This document shows, piece by piece, positions 24,076-33,191 of a stretch of 64,000 bases of DNA. This stretch comes from Tenacibaculum tangerinum (lineage in GTDB: Bacteria > Bacteroidota > Bacteroidia > Flavobacteriales > Flavobacteriaceae), in the NCBI RefSeq assembly GCF_029853675.1, contig NZ_CP122539.1, positions 2,437,001-2,501,000 of the forward strand, in the 5' to 3' direction. The number at the start of each line of letters is the position of its first letter. The stretch's first letter is position 1. The position numbers and the translations under genes were made by a program. The notes under the pieces are model-generated. The model saw only the letters and a list, made by a program, of their open reading frames with translations, made no database searches and was not told the DNA's origin.

Positions 24076-24567
24076 ATGAAGCAACTAGTTCTACTATTTT
24101 TTTTACTGACCAGTATTGTAGCGAAAAGTCAAACCAATATCATTACCAAATCAGATTTTAATGATATTAAAATAAACAATATTGCTCTAACAGATATAAA
24201 AAAAACCTTTGGAAAACAACCAAAATTAGAATCTTTACTAGGCCCTGCCAACTCTTATGAAGAAAACGGCTTTTATTACTATTTCAAGTTCAATGGTTTG
24301 AAGCTAGACTTTTCTATTTCAGGAAAAAAGCCTTACATAGAATCTTTAGATGTATTAACCAACGAATCTACTTTTACTATAAAAGGAAATACCGTAACTG
24401 TTGGAGACCCCATTAGTAAGTTAGGAGATGTTTCTTTTAGTACTGGTAGAAACGGTGCTAAAAGTATTTTATATGCCGAATGTGATGAGTGCAATATCTT
24501 TATTAATATTGCGTTCGATCAGGAAACTAATATGATTACAAAAATTAATTACTTTGATATGTCTTAA
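24076..24567 (+). CDS. secreted protein of unknown function
   Basis: The 163-aa protein has a signal peptide (MKQLVLLFFLLTSIVAKSQ) and no recognised domain. The mature part alternates short strands (NGFYYYFKFNGLKLDFSISG) with a late AECDECNIFINIAF block containing two Cys. The ATG at 24076 is used, as the in-frame TTG at 24064 adds only four residues before the signal. It follows glpD by 100 bp and is closed by a terminator. I cannot assign a role. Confidence 0.7.
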   Translation: MKQLVLLFFLLTSIVAKSQTNIITKSDFNDIKINNIALTDIKKTFGKQPKLESLLGPANSYEENGFYYYFKFNGLKLDFSISGKKPYIESLDVLTNESTFTIKGNTVTVGDPISKLGDVSFSTGRNGAKSILYAECDECNIFINIAFDQETNMITKINYFDMS

Positions 24568-24593
24568 CTAAGTTTCATTGTAAAAGATATTAA

Positions 24594-24625
24594 AATGCCC
24601 AGAAGCTATTTTTCTGGGCATTTTT
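24594..24625 (+). terminator. hairpin terminator
   Basis: ATGCCCAGAA pairs with TTTCTGGGCAT around a short loop, followed by a T-rich tract, 27 bp after the stop at 24567. Confidence 0.85.
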
Positions 24626-24654
24626 ATTTCTAGTATATGTGTGTTTGATGTATG

Positions 24655-24805
24655 GTAGTGTTGATTTAAAAAAATCCGAATAGGGGAGGAACCGTAAGGT
24701 TTAGCGGAAGTAAATCTCATGTGCACAAGTAGCTCTTAGTATTGAAATGTTTTATATATCACTCATACTTTATTCTATCAACATGAGACACTATTAATTT
24801 TAAGA
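24655..24805 (-). repeat. decayed dispersed repeat, related to 27620-27745
   Basis: Read on the minus strand it starts AATAGTGTCTCATGTTGATA and contains GGTTCCTCCCC about 100 bp later. The plus-strand segment at 27620-27745 has the same order (AATAGTGTCTCATGTCGATA, then GGTTCCTCCCTC). The middle parts have diverged. No coding capacity. Confidence 0.45.
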
Positions 24806-24846
24806 CTATTAAAACCCTAAAACTTATTCAAATTCAAATTTCGAAA

Positions 24847-25719
24847 CTAACTTGACTTATTTGCCAACCAAACACCTAGTAAAATAATTCCAGTAGCTAA
24901 TAACTGAATAATACTTAATTTTTCTCCATCAAGAATACCCCAAAAAACTGCTACAATAGGAATTAAATATGTTACAGATGAAGCAAATAAAGGCGATGAC
25001 AAATGTATCATCTTATTAAATAATACTTTTGCCATTCCCGTGCCCACCACAGCCAGCACAGTTATATAACCTAATGCCGAAGCGGTTTCTGTAGTTACTT
25101 CAAAAGTTGAAAAAAATCCAGAAAATACCAAAACTATAAACGCAGGTATAATTAATAGCAAAAAATTACCTGTTGTAATTGCCAATGCATCTAAATCATA
25201 TAAGTACTTTTTAATTATATTTACATTAAAGGCATACCCTATAGAGGCTATAAATATTAAAGTTGCATACCAATAGTTTTGATTCGGGTTCAATTCAGCG
25301 CCCTTTAGAATAAGTATCAAAGTGCCAACAAGCCCTATTAAAATACCAAAAAATTGTTTTCTTTTAAATGTAAAACCAAAAACCAAAGCTCCAAAAATAA
25401 AGGTGTTAAGTGGTGTTAATGAATTTAAAATAGCGGCTACAGAACTGTCTATATTACTTATGGCAAAAGCAAACAAAAATGAAGGAAAAAACGTTCCTAC
25501 CGCAGCTGTTATTGCGACATATTTCCAATGTCTTTTTTGAATTCTTTTCAAGCTCTCACTACCAACTAGCAATAAAAAAATGGCTGTAATTAGCATTCGT
25601 AATGCGCCTACTTGAACAGGGCTTAATCCGACTAATGCCTTTTTCATTAAAATAAAAGAGCTCCCCCAAACCAGTGAAAGCACTACTAAATACAGCCATT
25701 TTCTTTGTTGGTTGTTCAT
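24847..25719 (-). CDS. EamA-family (DMT) transporter
   Basis: This 290-aa inner-membrane protein has ten predicted membrane segments arranged as two EamA repeats of about 140 residues (first starts WLYLVVLSLVWGSSFILMKKAL; second starts YWYATLIFIASIGYAFNVNIIK). The LVWGSSFI and PV..GALR motifs are typical of drug/metabolite exporters. Substrate cannot be told from sequence. I use the ATG at 25719, as the upstream in-frame TTG adds only two residues. It diverges from the Cys-rich lipoprotein gene across 89 bp. Confidence 0.85.
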   Translation of the reverse strand: MNNQQRKWLYLVVLSLVWGSSFILMKKALVGLSPVQVGALRMLITAIFLLLVGSESLKRIQKRHWKYVAITAAVGTFFPSFLFAFAISNIDSSVAAILNSLTPLNTFIFGALVFGFTFKRKQFFGILIGLVGTLILILKGAELNPNQNYWYATLIFIASIGYAFNVNIIKKYLYDLDALAITTGNFLLLIIPAFIVLVFSGFFSTFEVTTETASALGYITVLAVVGTGMAKVLFNKMIHLSSPLFASSVTYLIPIVAVFWGILDGEKLSIIQLLATGIILLGVWLANKSS

Positions 25720-25808
25720 TATCAATCAATTTAAGCGCAAAAATCGTCTATTTTTAATTTTGTTTTTGATTTTATTGATAAATTTGCGGAATAACTTAAT
25801 AAATAAAA

Positions 25809-26405
25809 ATGATGAATTTTCAGAAAATAGTAGTTGCTTTAACTTTGGTAAGTTTTTTAGCTGTTGGATGTAACAATGAAGCAAAAAAAGAAGAAACTCC
25901 ACAAAATCAAGAGGTAGCTGCAAATATACAAGAAGCTAGTTTTGCTATCTCAGGAATGACTTGTGAGATTGGCTGTGCTAAAAAAATAGCTTCAGATTTA
26001 AATAAAAAAGAGGGTGTTTTAGAAGCTAACGTAGTGTTTAACGATAGCATTGCTAATGTGAAGTTTGATGCCAACAAAACAAACAAAGCAGAGTTAATGG
26101 CATTTGTTGATGGTATTGGAGATAACATGTATAAAACCAGTAAAATTTGCGAAAAAGATTGTAAAAAAGAATGTGGAGCAAAAACAGATGCTGAAGCTAA
26201 GGCTTGTAAAACCAACTGTAAAATGCCTTGTTGCAACACTGAATTAGCGAGTAAAAAGTGTGAAATGAAATGTTGTGCAGATAAAACAGATGCTGAAAAA
26301 GCAAACTGTGAAATGGAGTGTTGTGAAAAAAATACAACAACTGAAAAAAGCGCTTGTAAAAAAGACTGTACGATGGCTTGCTGTGCCGAAACCAAAAAAG
26401 CATAA
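25809..26405 (+). CDS. lipoprotein with HMA metal-binding domain and Cys-rich tail
   Basis: The 198-aa protein has a lipobox (LVSFLAVGCNNE, Cys21) and a heavy-metal-associated domain at about residues 43-110 with the ligand motif GMTCEIGCAKKI. Its last 86 residues contain 17 cysteines in repeated KxxC/CC patterns (KEC, TNCKMPCC, KCEMKCC, NCEMECC, KKDCTMACC) separated by TDAEKA-like spacers, suggesting internal repeats. HMA domains carry copper or other soft metals; the tail looks metallothionein-like. Periplasmic metal binding or sequestration is inferred. It stands alone, with a terminator behind it, and no P-type ATPase is adjacent. Confidence 0.75.
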   Translation: MMNFQKIVVALTLVSFLAVGCNNEAKKEETPQNQEVAANIQEASFAISGMTCEIGCAKKIASDLNKKEGVLEANVVFNDSIANVKFDANKTNKAELMAFVDGIGDNMYKTSKICEKDCKKECGAKTDAEAKACKTNCKMPCCNTELASKKCEMKCCADKTDAEKANCEMECCEKNTTTEKSACKKDCTMACCAETKKA

Positions 26406-26423
26406 TTTATATTTATTTTAAAC

Positions 26424-26455
26424 AAAAGGCTTCTCAATTGGGAAGCCTTTTGTTT
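26424..26455 (+). terminator. hairpin terminator of the HMA lipoprotein gene
   Basis: AAAAGGCTTC pairs with GAAGCCTTTT, followed by GTTTT. The next promoter begins within 15 bp. Confidence 0.8.
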
Positions 26456-26468
26456 TATAGGCTTGTTG

Positions 26469-26476
26469 TATCTTTG
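26469..26476 (+). promoter_or_regulatory. -7 promoter element of the heme A synthase gene
   Basis: TATCTTTG matches TAnnTTTG 18 bp before the ATG. The nearest TTTG upstream (26449-26452) is 16 bp away, shorter than usual, and lies inside the preceding terminator. Confidence 0.45.
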
Positions 26477-26494
26477 CCTAAACTTTGAAACTAG

Positions 26495-27523
26495 ATGAAA
26501 AAACACTTTCCTCTTATTGTAAAAATCTCGTTAATTGCTGTATATGTTATTTTTTTAGCGGGTTCTGTTGTTCGTATGACAGGGTCGGGAATGGGATGCC
26601 CTGACTGGCCAAAATGTTTTGGATACATCATTCCGCCTACTTCGGAAGAACAAATTACTTGGCAGCCTAATTCTGAATATAAAGAAGGAATGATTATCGT
26701 AAAAGATGAGGCCTTATTTGTTGCGGAAAATGATATAAAAACGACTCAAGAATTTAATATCGCCAACTGGAAAAAGTATACAAAACACGACTATGCCAAA
26801 TTTAACAAATATCATACGTGGACGGAATACATCAACCGATTGGCTTCAGTATTAGCTGGAATTCCGTTTCTATTTTTAATTGTTATCTCACTTAAATTTT
26901 GGAAAGAAAACAAACAAATTACGCTGTTATCGTTCGGAGCTTTCTTTTTACTATTATTAGAAGCTTGGCTAGGTAAAATCGTGGTAGATTCTAATTTGAA
27001 ACCAACTGTCATCACCATTCACATGGTGGGTGGTTTGGTGATTATTGCACTACTATTATGGTTACTTTACATCGTCTCTGACCAAAAGAAAGCATTTTAT
27101 ACATACAATTCATTATTTAGTAAATTAGTGATTCTTTCAGCTATATTTTCACTAATACAAATTGCTTTAGGCACGCAAGTACGTCAATTTATTGATGAGC
27201 AAGTAAAACTACACGGCTTTGAAAACAAACAGTATAGTTTAATGGATCCGAATTTAAAATTTTATATACATCGCTCATTTACTATTGCTATTGTATTGGT
27301 TAACTTAGGGCTACTGTACCTAAATCAGGTGAAAAACTTGGGGTATAAACTGGTAAACTGGATTGTTGCTTTAATTTTCTTAGAAACCATTACAGGTATT
27401 TTAATGTATTATGCTGAATTCCCATTAGGAACACAAGCGGTACACTTATTATCGGGTGCTCTTTTATTTGGGCTACAATTTTATTTGTGGTTGCAATCGA
27501 GGAGGGTTAATGAGTTAATGTAG
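26495..27523 (+). CDS. ctaA: heme A synthase (COX15/CtaA family)
   Basis: This 342-aa inner-membrane protein converts heme O to heme A for cytochrome oxidase. It has eight predicted membrane segments and the COX15 opening VVRMTGSGMGCPDWPKCFG. Four conserved histidines are visible in HTWTEYINRL, TIHMVGGL, YIHRSFTIA and QAVHLLSGALLFG, the expected heme ligands in helices 2, 4, 6 and 8. The periplasmic insert between helices 1 and 2 is about 70 residues. No ctaB or oxidase gene is adjacent within the window. Confidence 0.88.
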   Translation: MKKHFPLIVKISLIAVYVIFLAGSVVRMTGSGMGCPDWPKCFGYIIPPTSEEQITWQPNSEYKEGMIIVKDEALFVAENDIKTTQEFNIANWKKYTKHDYAKFNKYHTWTEYINRLASVLAGIPFLFLIVISLKFWKENKQITLLSFGAFFLLLLEAWLGKIVVDSNLKPTVITIHMVGGLVIIALLLWLLYIVSDQKKAFYTYNSLFSKLVILSAIFSLIQIALGTQVRQFIDEQVKLHGFENKQYSLMDPNLKFYIHRSFTIAIVLVNLGLLYLNQVKNLGYKLVNWIVALIFLETITGILMYYAEFPLGTQAVHLLSGALLFGLQFYLWLQSRRVNELM

Positions 27524-27619
27524 CAATGTAGCAATGCGATGGCTGTTTTTAATTAGGTTTAGCAATCTTAGTTAAGCAATATAGTAACTTTTTAACTTGA
27601 TTTCTGGATAAAACATCAA

Positions 27620-27745
27620 ATTGGGTTCACTAAAAATCAATAGTGTCTCATGTCGATATCGGGAAGTCTGTGTGATGCGGCATCTTAATATTATGAGTTA
27701 CTTGTTTCAAAGAGGTTCCTCCCTCTGGTAGGAATGACGCATTTA
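27620..27745 (+). repeat. decayed dispersed repeat
   Basis: It contains AGTGTCTCATGTCGATATC, GGCATCTTA and CCTCTGGTAGGAATGACG in the same order as motifs of the island MITE-like repeat (GACATCTTA ... ATTCCTCGTTCGAAATGAC), and matches the inverted copy at 24655-24805. Probably a remnant of the same family. Confidence 0.4.
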
Positions 27746-27782
27746 AATGGATTCTACAGGTAAAAACATTAAAATCAACGCT

Positions 27783-27996
27783 ACTATGATACTTTTTAAT
27801 TTTAATGTTTTAAACGCTTTTATATCGAATATGTTTAGAAATTATCTATCAAAAGAATTTCTAGATTTAGTTTTCTATAATCGATTTGTTTAGTTAAAAA
27901 AGTGTTTTTCAGTTCCCTTGGTATTGTTTATTCAAATGCAATGTTTAAGACAACCCACTGGGATTTCATCTTTTTAGGTTCAACCATTATTATCAT
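27783..27996 (+). pseudogene. fossil of an IS982-family transposase
   Basis: The sequence aligns by eye to the transposase gene at about 2311-2540. Shared runs include TTTTATATCGAATATG, AAAAGAATTTC, TTCAAATGCA, and TTTTTAGxTTCxACCA in the same order and spacing. It carries many substitutions and in-frame stops and covers only the middle of the gene. No terminal repeats are left. It lies in the otherwise gene-free 567 bp between ctaA and pckA. Confidence 0.75.
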
Positions 27997-28036
27997 AGGC
28001 CTTAACTAAGAGTAATATTTAACATTCTAAAAAGAG

Positions 28037-28064
28037 AAAAGGAGCTTGTTTTTTAGCTCCCTTT
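28037..28064 (-). terminator. hairpin terminator of pckA
   Basis: On the minus strand GGGAGCT pairs with AGCTCC across an A-rich loop, followed by a T-rich tract, 27 bp after the pckA stop. Confidence 0.75.
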
Positions 28065-28090
28065 CTATTACTTAAAATTTAAACATCCTG

Positions 28091-29719
28091 TTACATATGA
28101 TCGTCTAAGTGATGGTGTTCATCAATTAACGGACCACCTTCCATAATTTCTTCTGAAGCTTGGTTTGCAAACTTCTCGAAGTTTAAGTGGAACGAGTGTG
28201 CTAAGTTAATCGCTTTACTAATGTAGGCTCCTTTTTGTAACCAAGTATTCATTGGATCTAACATTTCAGTTGGAACATTAGGACAGTATTTTGGCATGAA
28301 CAATCCAAAAATAGGGTGCTGTTCAAATTCAACATCTTCCAATTTTCCTTCCAAGATAGCACTAATCATTGCTCTGGTGTATTTAAGCTTAATTCTAGAA
28401 CCAACACCGTAAGGTCCGCCAGACCATCCTGTATTAATTAACCATACATTAACCCCAGCTTCTTGCATTTTTTTGCTTAACATTTCAGCATATACTGTTG
28501 GATGTAATGGCATAAATGGCGCACCAAAACATGCTGAGAATGATGGTACTGGTTCGGTAATACCAGCCTCTGTACCTGCCACTTTAGCAGTATAACCAGA
28601 AATAAAATGGTAAGCCGCTTGTCCTGGTGTTAATTTAGAAACCGGAGGCAATACACCAAATGCATCACAAGTTAAGAAGAAGATGTTCTTAGGATTGTCT
28701 GCATAAGACGGTTGCTGAATGTTATCGATGTGATAAATAGGATAGCTTACACGTGTATTTTGTGTGATGCTTGCATCTTCAAAGTCAACCTCATTATCTT
28801 CATTAAAAATAACATTTTCTAAGATGGCACCAGGCTTAATAGCTCTAAAGATGTCTGGTTCTTTTTCTTCTGTTAGGTCAATAACCTTAGCGTAACAACC
28901 TCCTTCAAAGTTAAAGATTACGTCTTCTGAAGTCCAACCATGCTCGTCATCACCAATTAATTTTCTGTCTGGGTCGGCAGATAAGGTTGTTTTTCCAGTT
29001 CCTGATAATCCAAAGAAAATAGCAGTATCACCATCTTCACCAACGTTAGCAGAACAGTGCATTGGTAACACGTTTTTGTCGGTAGGTAAAATCATGTTTA
29101 GGGCAGAGAAAATACCTTTTTTCATCTCTCCTGTGTAAGCAGAACCACCTACTAAAGCTACTTTTTTAGTAAAGTTCAATATAGAAAAGTTACCTTGGCG
29201 GATTCCATGACCTTCTGGATCTGGACATACATAACCAGGCGCACAAAGAATTAACCAGTCTTCATCAAAGTTTTCTAATTCTGATTCTTCAGGACGTAAG
29301 AACATGTTGTAAATAAACATATTAGACCAAGGGTACTCTGTTACTGTTCTTACGTTAAGTCTGTATTTTGGATCTGCACAAACGTAACCATCTCTTACAA
29401 AGATTTCTTTACCAGAAAGATAGTCTTCAATTGCAGTTTGTAATTTATCAAAATTTTCTGGTGAAACGGGTTTGTTCACTTTTCCCCACCAAACTTTATC
29501 TTTAGTATAATCGTCTTTCACTAAAAAACGATCTTGTGGCGAACGTCCAGTAAATTTACCTGTATTAATGGCTAAAGTACCATTTTTAGTTTCTTTACCC
29601 ATACCTTTTTCAAGAGTAATGCGTTGTAATTCTTCTGGAGAAAGATTCCAATGTGCAGTAACATCTTTTAATCCATACTTCTCTAAATTTCCATTCTTTG
29701 GAACAATTGTATTTTTCAT
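28091..29719 (-). CDS. pckA: phosphoenolpyruvate carboxykinase (ATP)
   Basis: This 542-aa enzyme converts oxaloacetate and ATP to phosphoenolpyruvate, CO2 and ADP, the first step of gluconeogenesis. The kinase P-loop GLSGTGKTT is at residues 237-245, followed by DPDRKLIGDDEHGW (kinase-2 type, metal ligands). Other family blocks are INTGKFTGRSPQDRF near residue 47 and AYTGEMKKGIFSALNMILP near 193. The length matches ATP-type PCK (about 530-545 aa). It is read 31 bp after the SLC13-type permease gene on the same strand, which may import C4-dicarboxylates and so feed this reaction. Confidence 0.95.
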   Translation of the reverse strand: MKNTIVPKNGNLEKYGLKDVTAHWNLSPEELQRITLEKGMGKETKNGTLAINTGKFTGRSPQDRFLVKDDYTKDKVWWGKVNKPVSPENFDKLQTAIEDYLSGKEIFVRDGYVCADPKYRLNVRTVTEYPWSNMFIYNMFLRPEESELENFDEDWLILCAPGYVCPDPEGHGIRQGNFSILNFTKKVALVGGSAYTGEMKKGIFSALNMILPTDKNVLPMHCSANVGEDGDTAIFFGLSGTGKTTLSADPDRKLIGDDEHGWTSEDVIFNFEGGCYAKVIDLTEEKEPDIFRAIKPGAILENVIFNEDNEVDFEDASITQNTRVSYPIYHIDNIQQPSYADNPKNIFFLTCDAFGVLPPVSKLTPGQAAYHFISGYTAKVAGTEAGITEPVPSFSACFGAPFMPLHPTVYAEMLSKKMQEAGVNVWLINTGWSGGPYGVGSRIKLKYTRAMISAILEGKLEDVEFEQHPIFGLFMPKYCPNVPTEMLDPMNTWLQKGAYISKAINLAHSFHLNFEKFANQASEEIMEGGPLIDEHHHLDDHM

Positions 29720-29750
29720 GTTTAATTAATTTGTGGTTTATTATAATTTT

Positions 29751-31589
29751 TTAAAATGGCCATATTATAGGAACTAGTAGTAGGGTTACTACTAAAAAAA
29801 TAAATAACAAGGGTGCTCCTACCTTTAAATAGTCTATAAATTTGTATCCTCCTGCACTCATAACCATAGCATTTGTTGTCGTGCCCACAGGGGTTAAAAA
29901 CGCCGTGGAGGCACTAATAGCAACTACAATCATAAAGGGTTCTGGAGAAATTTGTAAGGTTCGAGCAGCTATGATTGCTATAGGCGCCATCAAGACCGCT
30001 GTTGCCGAGTTATTGATAACCTGACTAAAGGCTGTGGTTAGCACAAAGATACCTCCCAAAAGTAAGACAGGGTTTGCCTGACCTAAGTACGTAACTAGGT
30101 TACTCGCAATCATTTGTGCCGTTCCTGTTTTTTGAAGGGCTACTCCCATAGGTATCATGGCAGCAATCATAATTACGCTGCTCCAACTTACCGCTTTATA
30201 GGCTTTAGATGCTGGTATGCAACCTGTTAAAACTACAATACCTGCGGCTATCAAAGCTGCTATAGAACCAGGAACAATTTTAAATAACAACAGACCAATC
30301 ATCAATAGTAAAGCTCCTAAACTTATATACGATTTTGTGGTTAAGTTCTCTACATCTTTAGCCATTCCTTCTGGACTACCTACAATTACTAGGTTTTCGT
30401 GCTGCTTTTTTAATCCATCTATACTTTCCCAAGTACCTCGAATGATAAAACCATCACCTGCCTTTACTTCAATTTCTGGTTCTAAATAGGGCTTGTTGTT
30501 TCTTGAGGCAGCTAATAATTGTACCCCAAAGCGTTTAAAGTAATTACCTAATCTAATTTTTCTACCCACTAAAAATGATTTTGGTGTAACCAACATCTCA
30601 GTCATTCCTACCTCTTGATTGATAAGGTTGTGTTTTAACTCGTCCGTAATGGGTTCTAAGGGTAATAAGCCTAATCTAAAGTGAATCATCAATCGGTTTA
30701 CAGCATCCGTTTCACCTTTTATTGTAATGATATCGTGATAGCGTAAATCGGTTTCTGGCGTTGGAAACTCAATAAATGGTTCCGTTCCTTTAAATCGATT
30801 AGGGTGTCTTCTTTTTAATCGGATAACTTGTACATTATATTCACGTTCAAAATCCCAATCGGCAAAAGTGGTATTGATTAAAGGTGACAAGGAACGGATA
30901 CGCAAGCGGTAATAGTTATCTTCAATTTTGTAAGCTTCAATCCAATTATGAATGGTAGAAGCAATATCTACAGGTTTGTTATTGGTGTGATTTTTAGGTA
31001 AGAGTTTTTTTCCAAAAAATCTAAAATAAACAAGGGTAATGATGAGCAAAGGTAAACCAATTAATCCGAACTCAAAGAATGAAAAACCCTCAAGACCCGT
31101 TTCTTCTAAAGCATTGCTAACAATAATGTTTGGTGGTGTTCCTGTTAAAGTCAATAGTCCGCCTGTGTTAGAACCAAAAGCTACTGGCATTAATAATTGT
31201 GATGGAAAAACACCCATTTTCCAAGCAGAAGAAATGGTTACAGGAAGTAGTGTTGCTACCGTTCCTGTATTACTCACAAATCCTGACAAAACTCCAGATC
31301 CTGCAGTAATAATCATTAATAATTTAGAAACGCTATTTCCAGACCATTGCACAAATTTTTTACCTGCTTGTGCTGTCCATCCTGTTTGTGAAAGGCCTTC
31401 CCCAATAATAAATAAAGCGGCAATCATAACCACCGTAGGGTTGCTAAAACCACTTAGCGTTTCTTTGGCATCTAAAACACCCCAAACATACAAGCTAATC
31501 ATAGATAATAAAGCCACCATATCGGGTGAATATTTACCCCAAATAAATAGGGCTATTGTAATGATTAATATGGCTAGCATAACATACAT
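29751..31589 (-). CDS. SLC13/DASS-type permease with two RCK_C (TrkA-C) domains
   Basis: This 612-aa inner-membrane carrier has two hydrophobic halves (about residues 1-190 and 405-612) that flank two cytoplasmic RCK_C domains (about 215-395, with VIRLKRRHPN and GDGFIIRGTWESIDGLKK). Substrate/sodium loop signatures are seen twice: SNTGTVATLLP with LTGTPPNIIVSNAL, and NNSATAVLMAPIAI with TTTNAMVMSAGGY. This is the YbhI/CitT-like group. Relatives import sulfate or dicarboxylates with Na+. The pckA neighbour favours a dicarboxylate, but this is inference. Confidence 0.85.
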   Translation of the reverse strand: MYVMLAILIITIALFIWGKYSPDMVALLSMISLYVWGVLDAKETLSGFSNPTVVMIAALFIIGEGLSQTGWTAQAGKKFVQWSGNSVSKLLMIITAGSGVLSGFVSNTGTVATLLPVTISSAWKMGVFPSQLLMPVAFGSNTGGLLTLTGTPPNIIVSNALEETGLEGFSFFEFGLIGLPLLIITLVYFRFFGKKLLPKNHTNNKPVDIASTIHNWIEAYKIEDNYYRLRIRSLSPLINTTFADWDFEREYNVQVIRLKRRHPNRFKGTEPFIEFPTPETDLRYHDIITIKGETDAVNRLMIHFRLGLLPLEPITDELKHNLINQEVGMTEMLVTPKSFLVGRKIRLGNYFKRFGVQLLAASRNNKPYLEPEIEVKAGDGFIIRGTWESIDGLKKQHENLVIVGSPEGMAKDVENLTTKSYISLGALLLMIGLLLFKIVPGSIAALIAAGIVVLTGCIPASKAYKAVSWSSVIMIAAMIPMGVALQKTGTAQMIASNLVTYLGQANPVLLLGGIFVLTTAFSQVINNSATAVLMAPIAIIAARTLQISPEPFMIVVAISASTAFLTPVGTTTNAMVMSAGGYKFIDYLKVGAPLLFIFLVVTLLLVPIIWPF

Positions 31590-32108
31590 AATGCTTCTGT
31601 TTTTAGATATGTAAAGATAGTATGAAACAAAGAATTTGATTTATGACTTTTGTCATTTTTTCATATAACGTGTTGTTTTTTAGAATATTTCATAATAATA
31701 ACAAAATAATTCCGATTTATTTTTACTAAAACGTAATAGCAATGATAAATTCTAACAAATTCATCTACTCTATTATATTTATAGTTTTAGCGATTTAAGG
31801 TGGTGACTTAATATTGAAAATAAAATACGTTATTTACGTCTTAGGAAGCATATCATAATTGTTAAAAAGTTAAGATTGCACACTAGAATATCAAACCAAA
31901 ATTATGTTCTTTTTGTAAAAATTACCTATTTGGCAATAGTCGTTTGTAAAGTGTTGTTTTTACTTCACCTTACACTTAATAAAGTAGGATGGTTTAAAAA
32001 TTGTATTTTTATATTGAAATCCTATTTACTTTTGTAATTATTTTCATTGAATCATCTTTAGCTAAAACGTTTTTAGTACTTGTTGCTTTTTATAAAAAAC
32101 ACTTTTAC
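31590..32108. other. 519-bp intergenic region between the SLC13 permease and dinB
   Basis: AT-rich with no gene-like frame on either strand, apart from an unlikely TTG-initiated extension of dinB from 32001. No hairpin terminator or repeat was seen. It presumably holds the divergent promoters of both genes. Confidence 0.5.
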
Positions 32109-33191
32109 ATGCAGTTACAGCCTCCTTTTCGTAAAATTATTCATGTTGATATGGATGCTTTTTATGCGTCGGTTGAGCAGTTGGATAATCCAGAGTTACG
32201 AGGAAAACCCGTTGCTGTAGGTGGTAGTGAGGTACGAGGAGTTGTTTCTGCTGCTAGTTACGAAGCTAGAAAATTTGGAGTGCGTTCTGCCATGAGTGGT
32301 GTGCTGGCAAAACAAAAATGCCCGCATATTATATTTGTTCCGCCAAGATTTGACCGTTACAAGGAAATTTCTGCTAAAATTAGAAAGATTTTTTATGAAT
32401 ATACAGATTTGGTAGAACCTTTATCGTTGGATGAAGCATATTTGGATGTTACTGAAAACAAAAAAGCAAATCCATCAGCTAGTATGATTGCTCAAGAGAT
32501 TCGCCAGCGAATATGGGAGGAGTTAGAGTTACGCGCTTCGGCAGGAATATCTATTAATAAATTTATTGCTAAAGTTGCTTCTGATATTAACAAACCAAAC
32601 GGACAGAAAACAATTAACCCAGAAGAAGTTCTTGAGTTTTTAGAACAACTCCCTGTAAATAAGTTTTATGGAGTAGGTAAGGTAACCGCTGCTAAAATGC
32701 ATAATCTAGGTATTTTTACTGGATTAGATTTAAAGCAAAAATCATTAGAAGAGCTTTCTAAATTATTTGGAAAGTCTGGGGTGCATTATTACCATATTGT
32801 TCGAGGTATTCATAATTCTTCAGTAAAACCAAATCGTATTCGAAAATCGATTGCTGCCGAAACTACCTTTAGAGAAAATTTATCTTCTGAGGTTTTTATG
32901 TTAGAGCGACTTGATAAAATTGCTGATGAATTAGAGCGTCGCATGAAAAAATCGAACACCAAAGGAAAAACAGTAACCTTAAAAATTAAATACAGCGATT
33001 TTACGCAACAAACTCGTAGTAAAACTACCAACCGCTATCTTCAACTAAAAAAAGACTTTTATCCTATCGTAAAAGAGTTATTGTACCAAGATACTCTTAA
33101 TAATTCTGTTCGCTTATTAGGAATTTCATTTAGTAATTTGAATACCGAAAGAAAAGCGCCTGTTTGGGTACAGTTGCGATTTGATTTTTAA
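32109..33191 (+). CDS. dinB: DNA polymerase IV (Y family)
   Basis: The 360-aa translesion polymerase has the catalytic carboxylates Asp14 (HVDMDAFYASVEQ) and Asp108/Glu109 (PLSLDEAYLDVTE). The GVVSAASYEARKFGVRSAM block contacts incoming nucleotide. The thumb and little-finger parts follow in order (INKFIAKVASDINKPNGQ; ETTFRENL; VTLKIKYSDFTQQTRSKT). The ATG at 32109 (MQLQPPFRKIIHVD) matches family starts. It lacks an obvious C-terminal beta-clamp QLxLF-type motif in the last residues (VQLRFDF is the closest). Its stop overlaps the convergent kinase gene by 4 nt. Confidence 0.93.
   Translation: MQLQPPFRKIIHVDMDAFYASVEQLDNPELRGKPVAVGGSEVRGVVSAASYEARKFGVRSAMSGVLAKQKCPHIIFVPPRFDRYKEISAKIRKIFYEYTDLVEPLSLDEAYLDVTENKKANPSASMIAQEIRQRIWEELELRASAGISINKFIAKVASDINKPNGQKTINPEEVLEFLEQLPVNKFYGVGKVTAAKMHNLGIFTGLDLKQKSLEELSKLFGKSGVHYYHIVRGIHNSSVKPNRIRKSIAAETTFRENLSSEVFMLERLDKIADELERRMKKSNTKGKTVTLKIKYSDFTQQTRSKTTNRYLQLKKDFYPIVKELLYQDTLNNSVRLLGISFSNLNTERKAPVWVQLRFDF

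Noticed and set aside
32001..32108. Longer dinB starting at an upstream TTG
   Set aside because: The extra 36 residues are hydrophobic and not part of Y-family polymerases; the ATG at 32109 gives the normal N-terminus.
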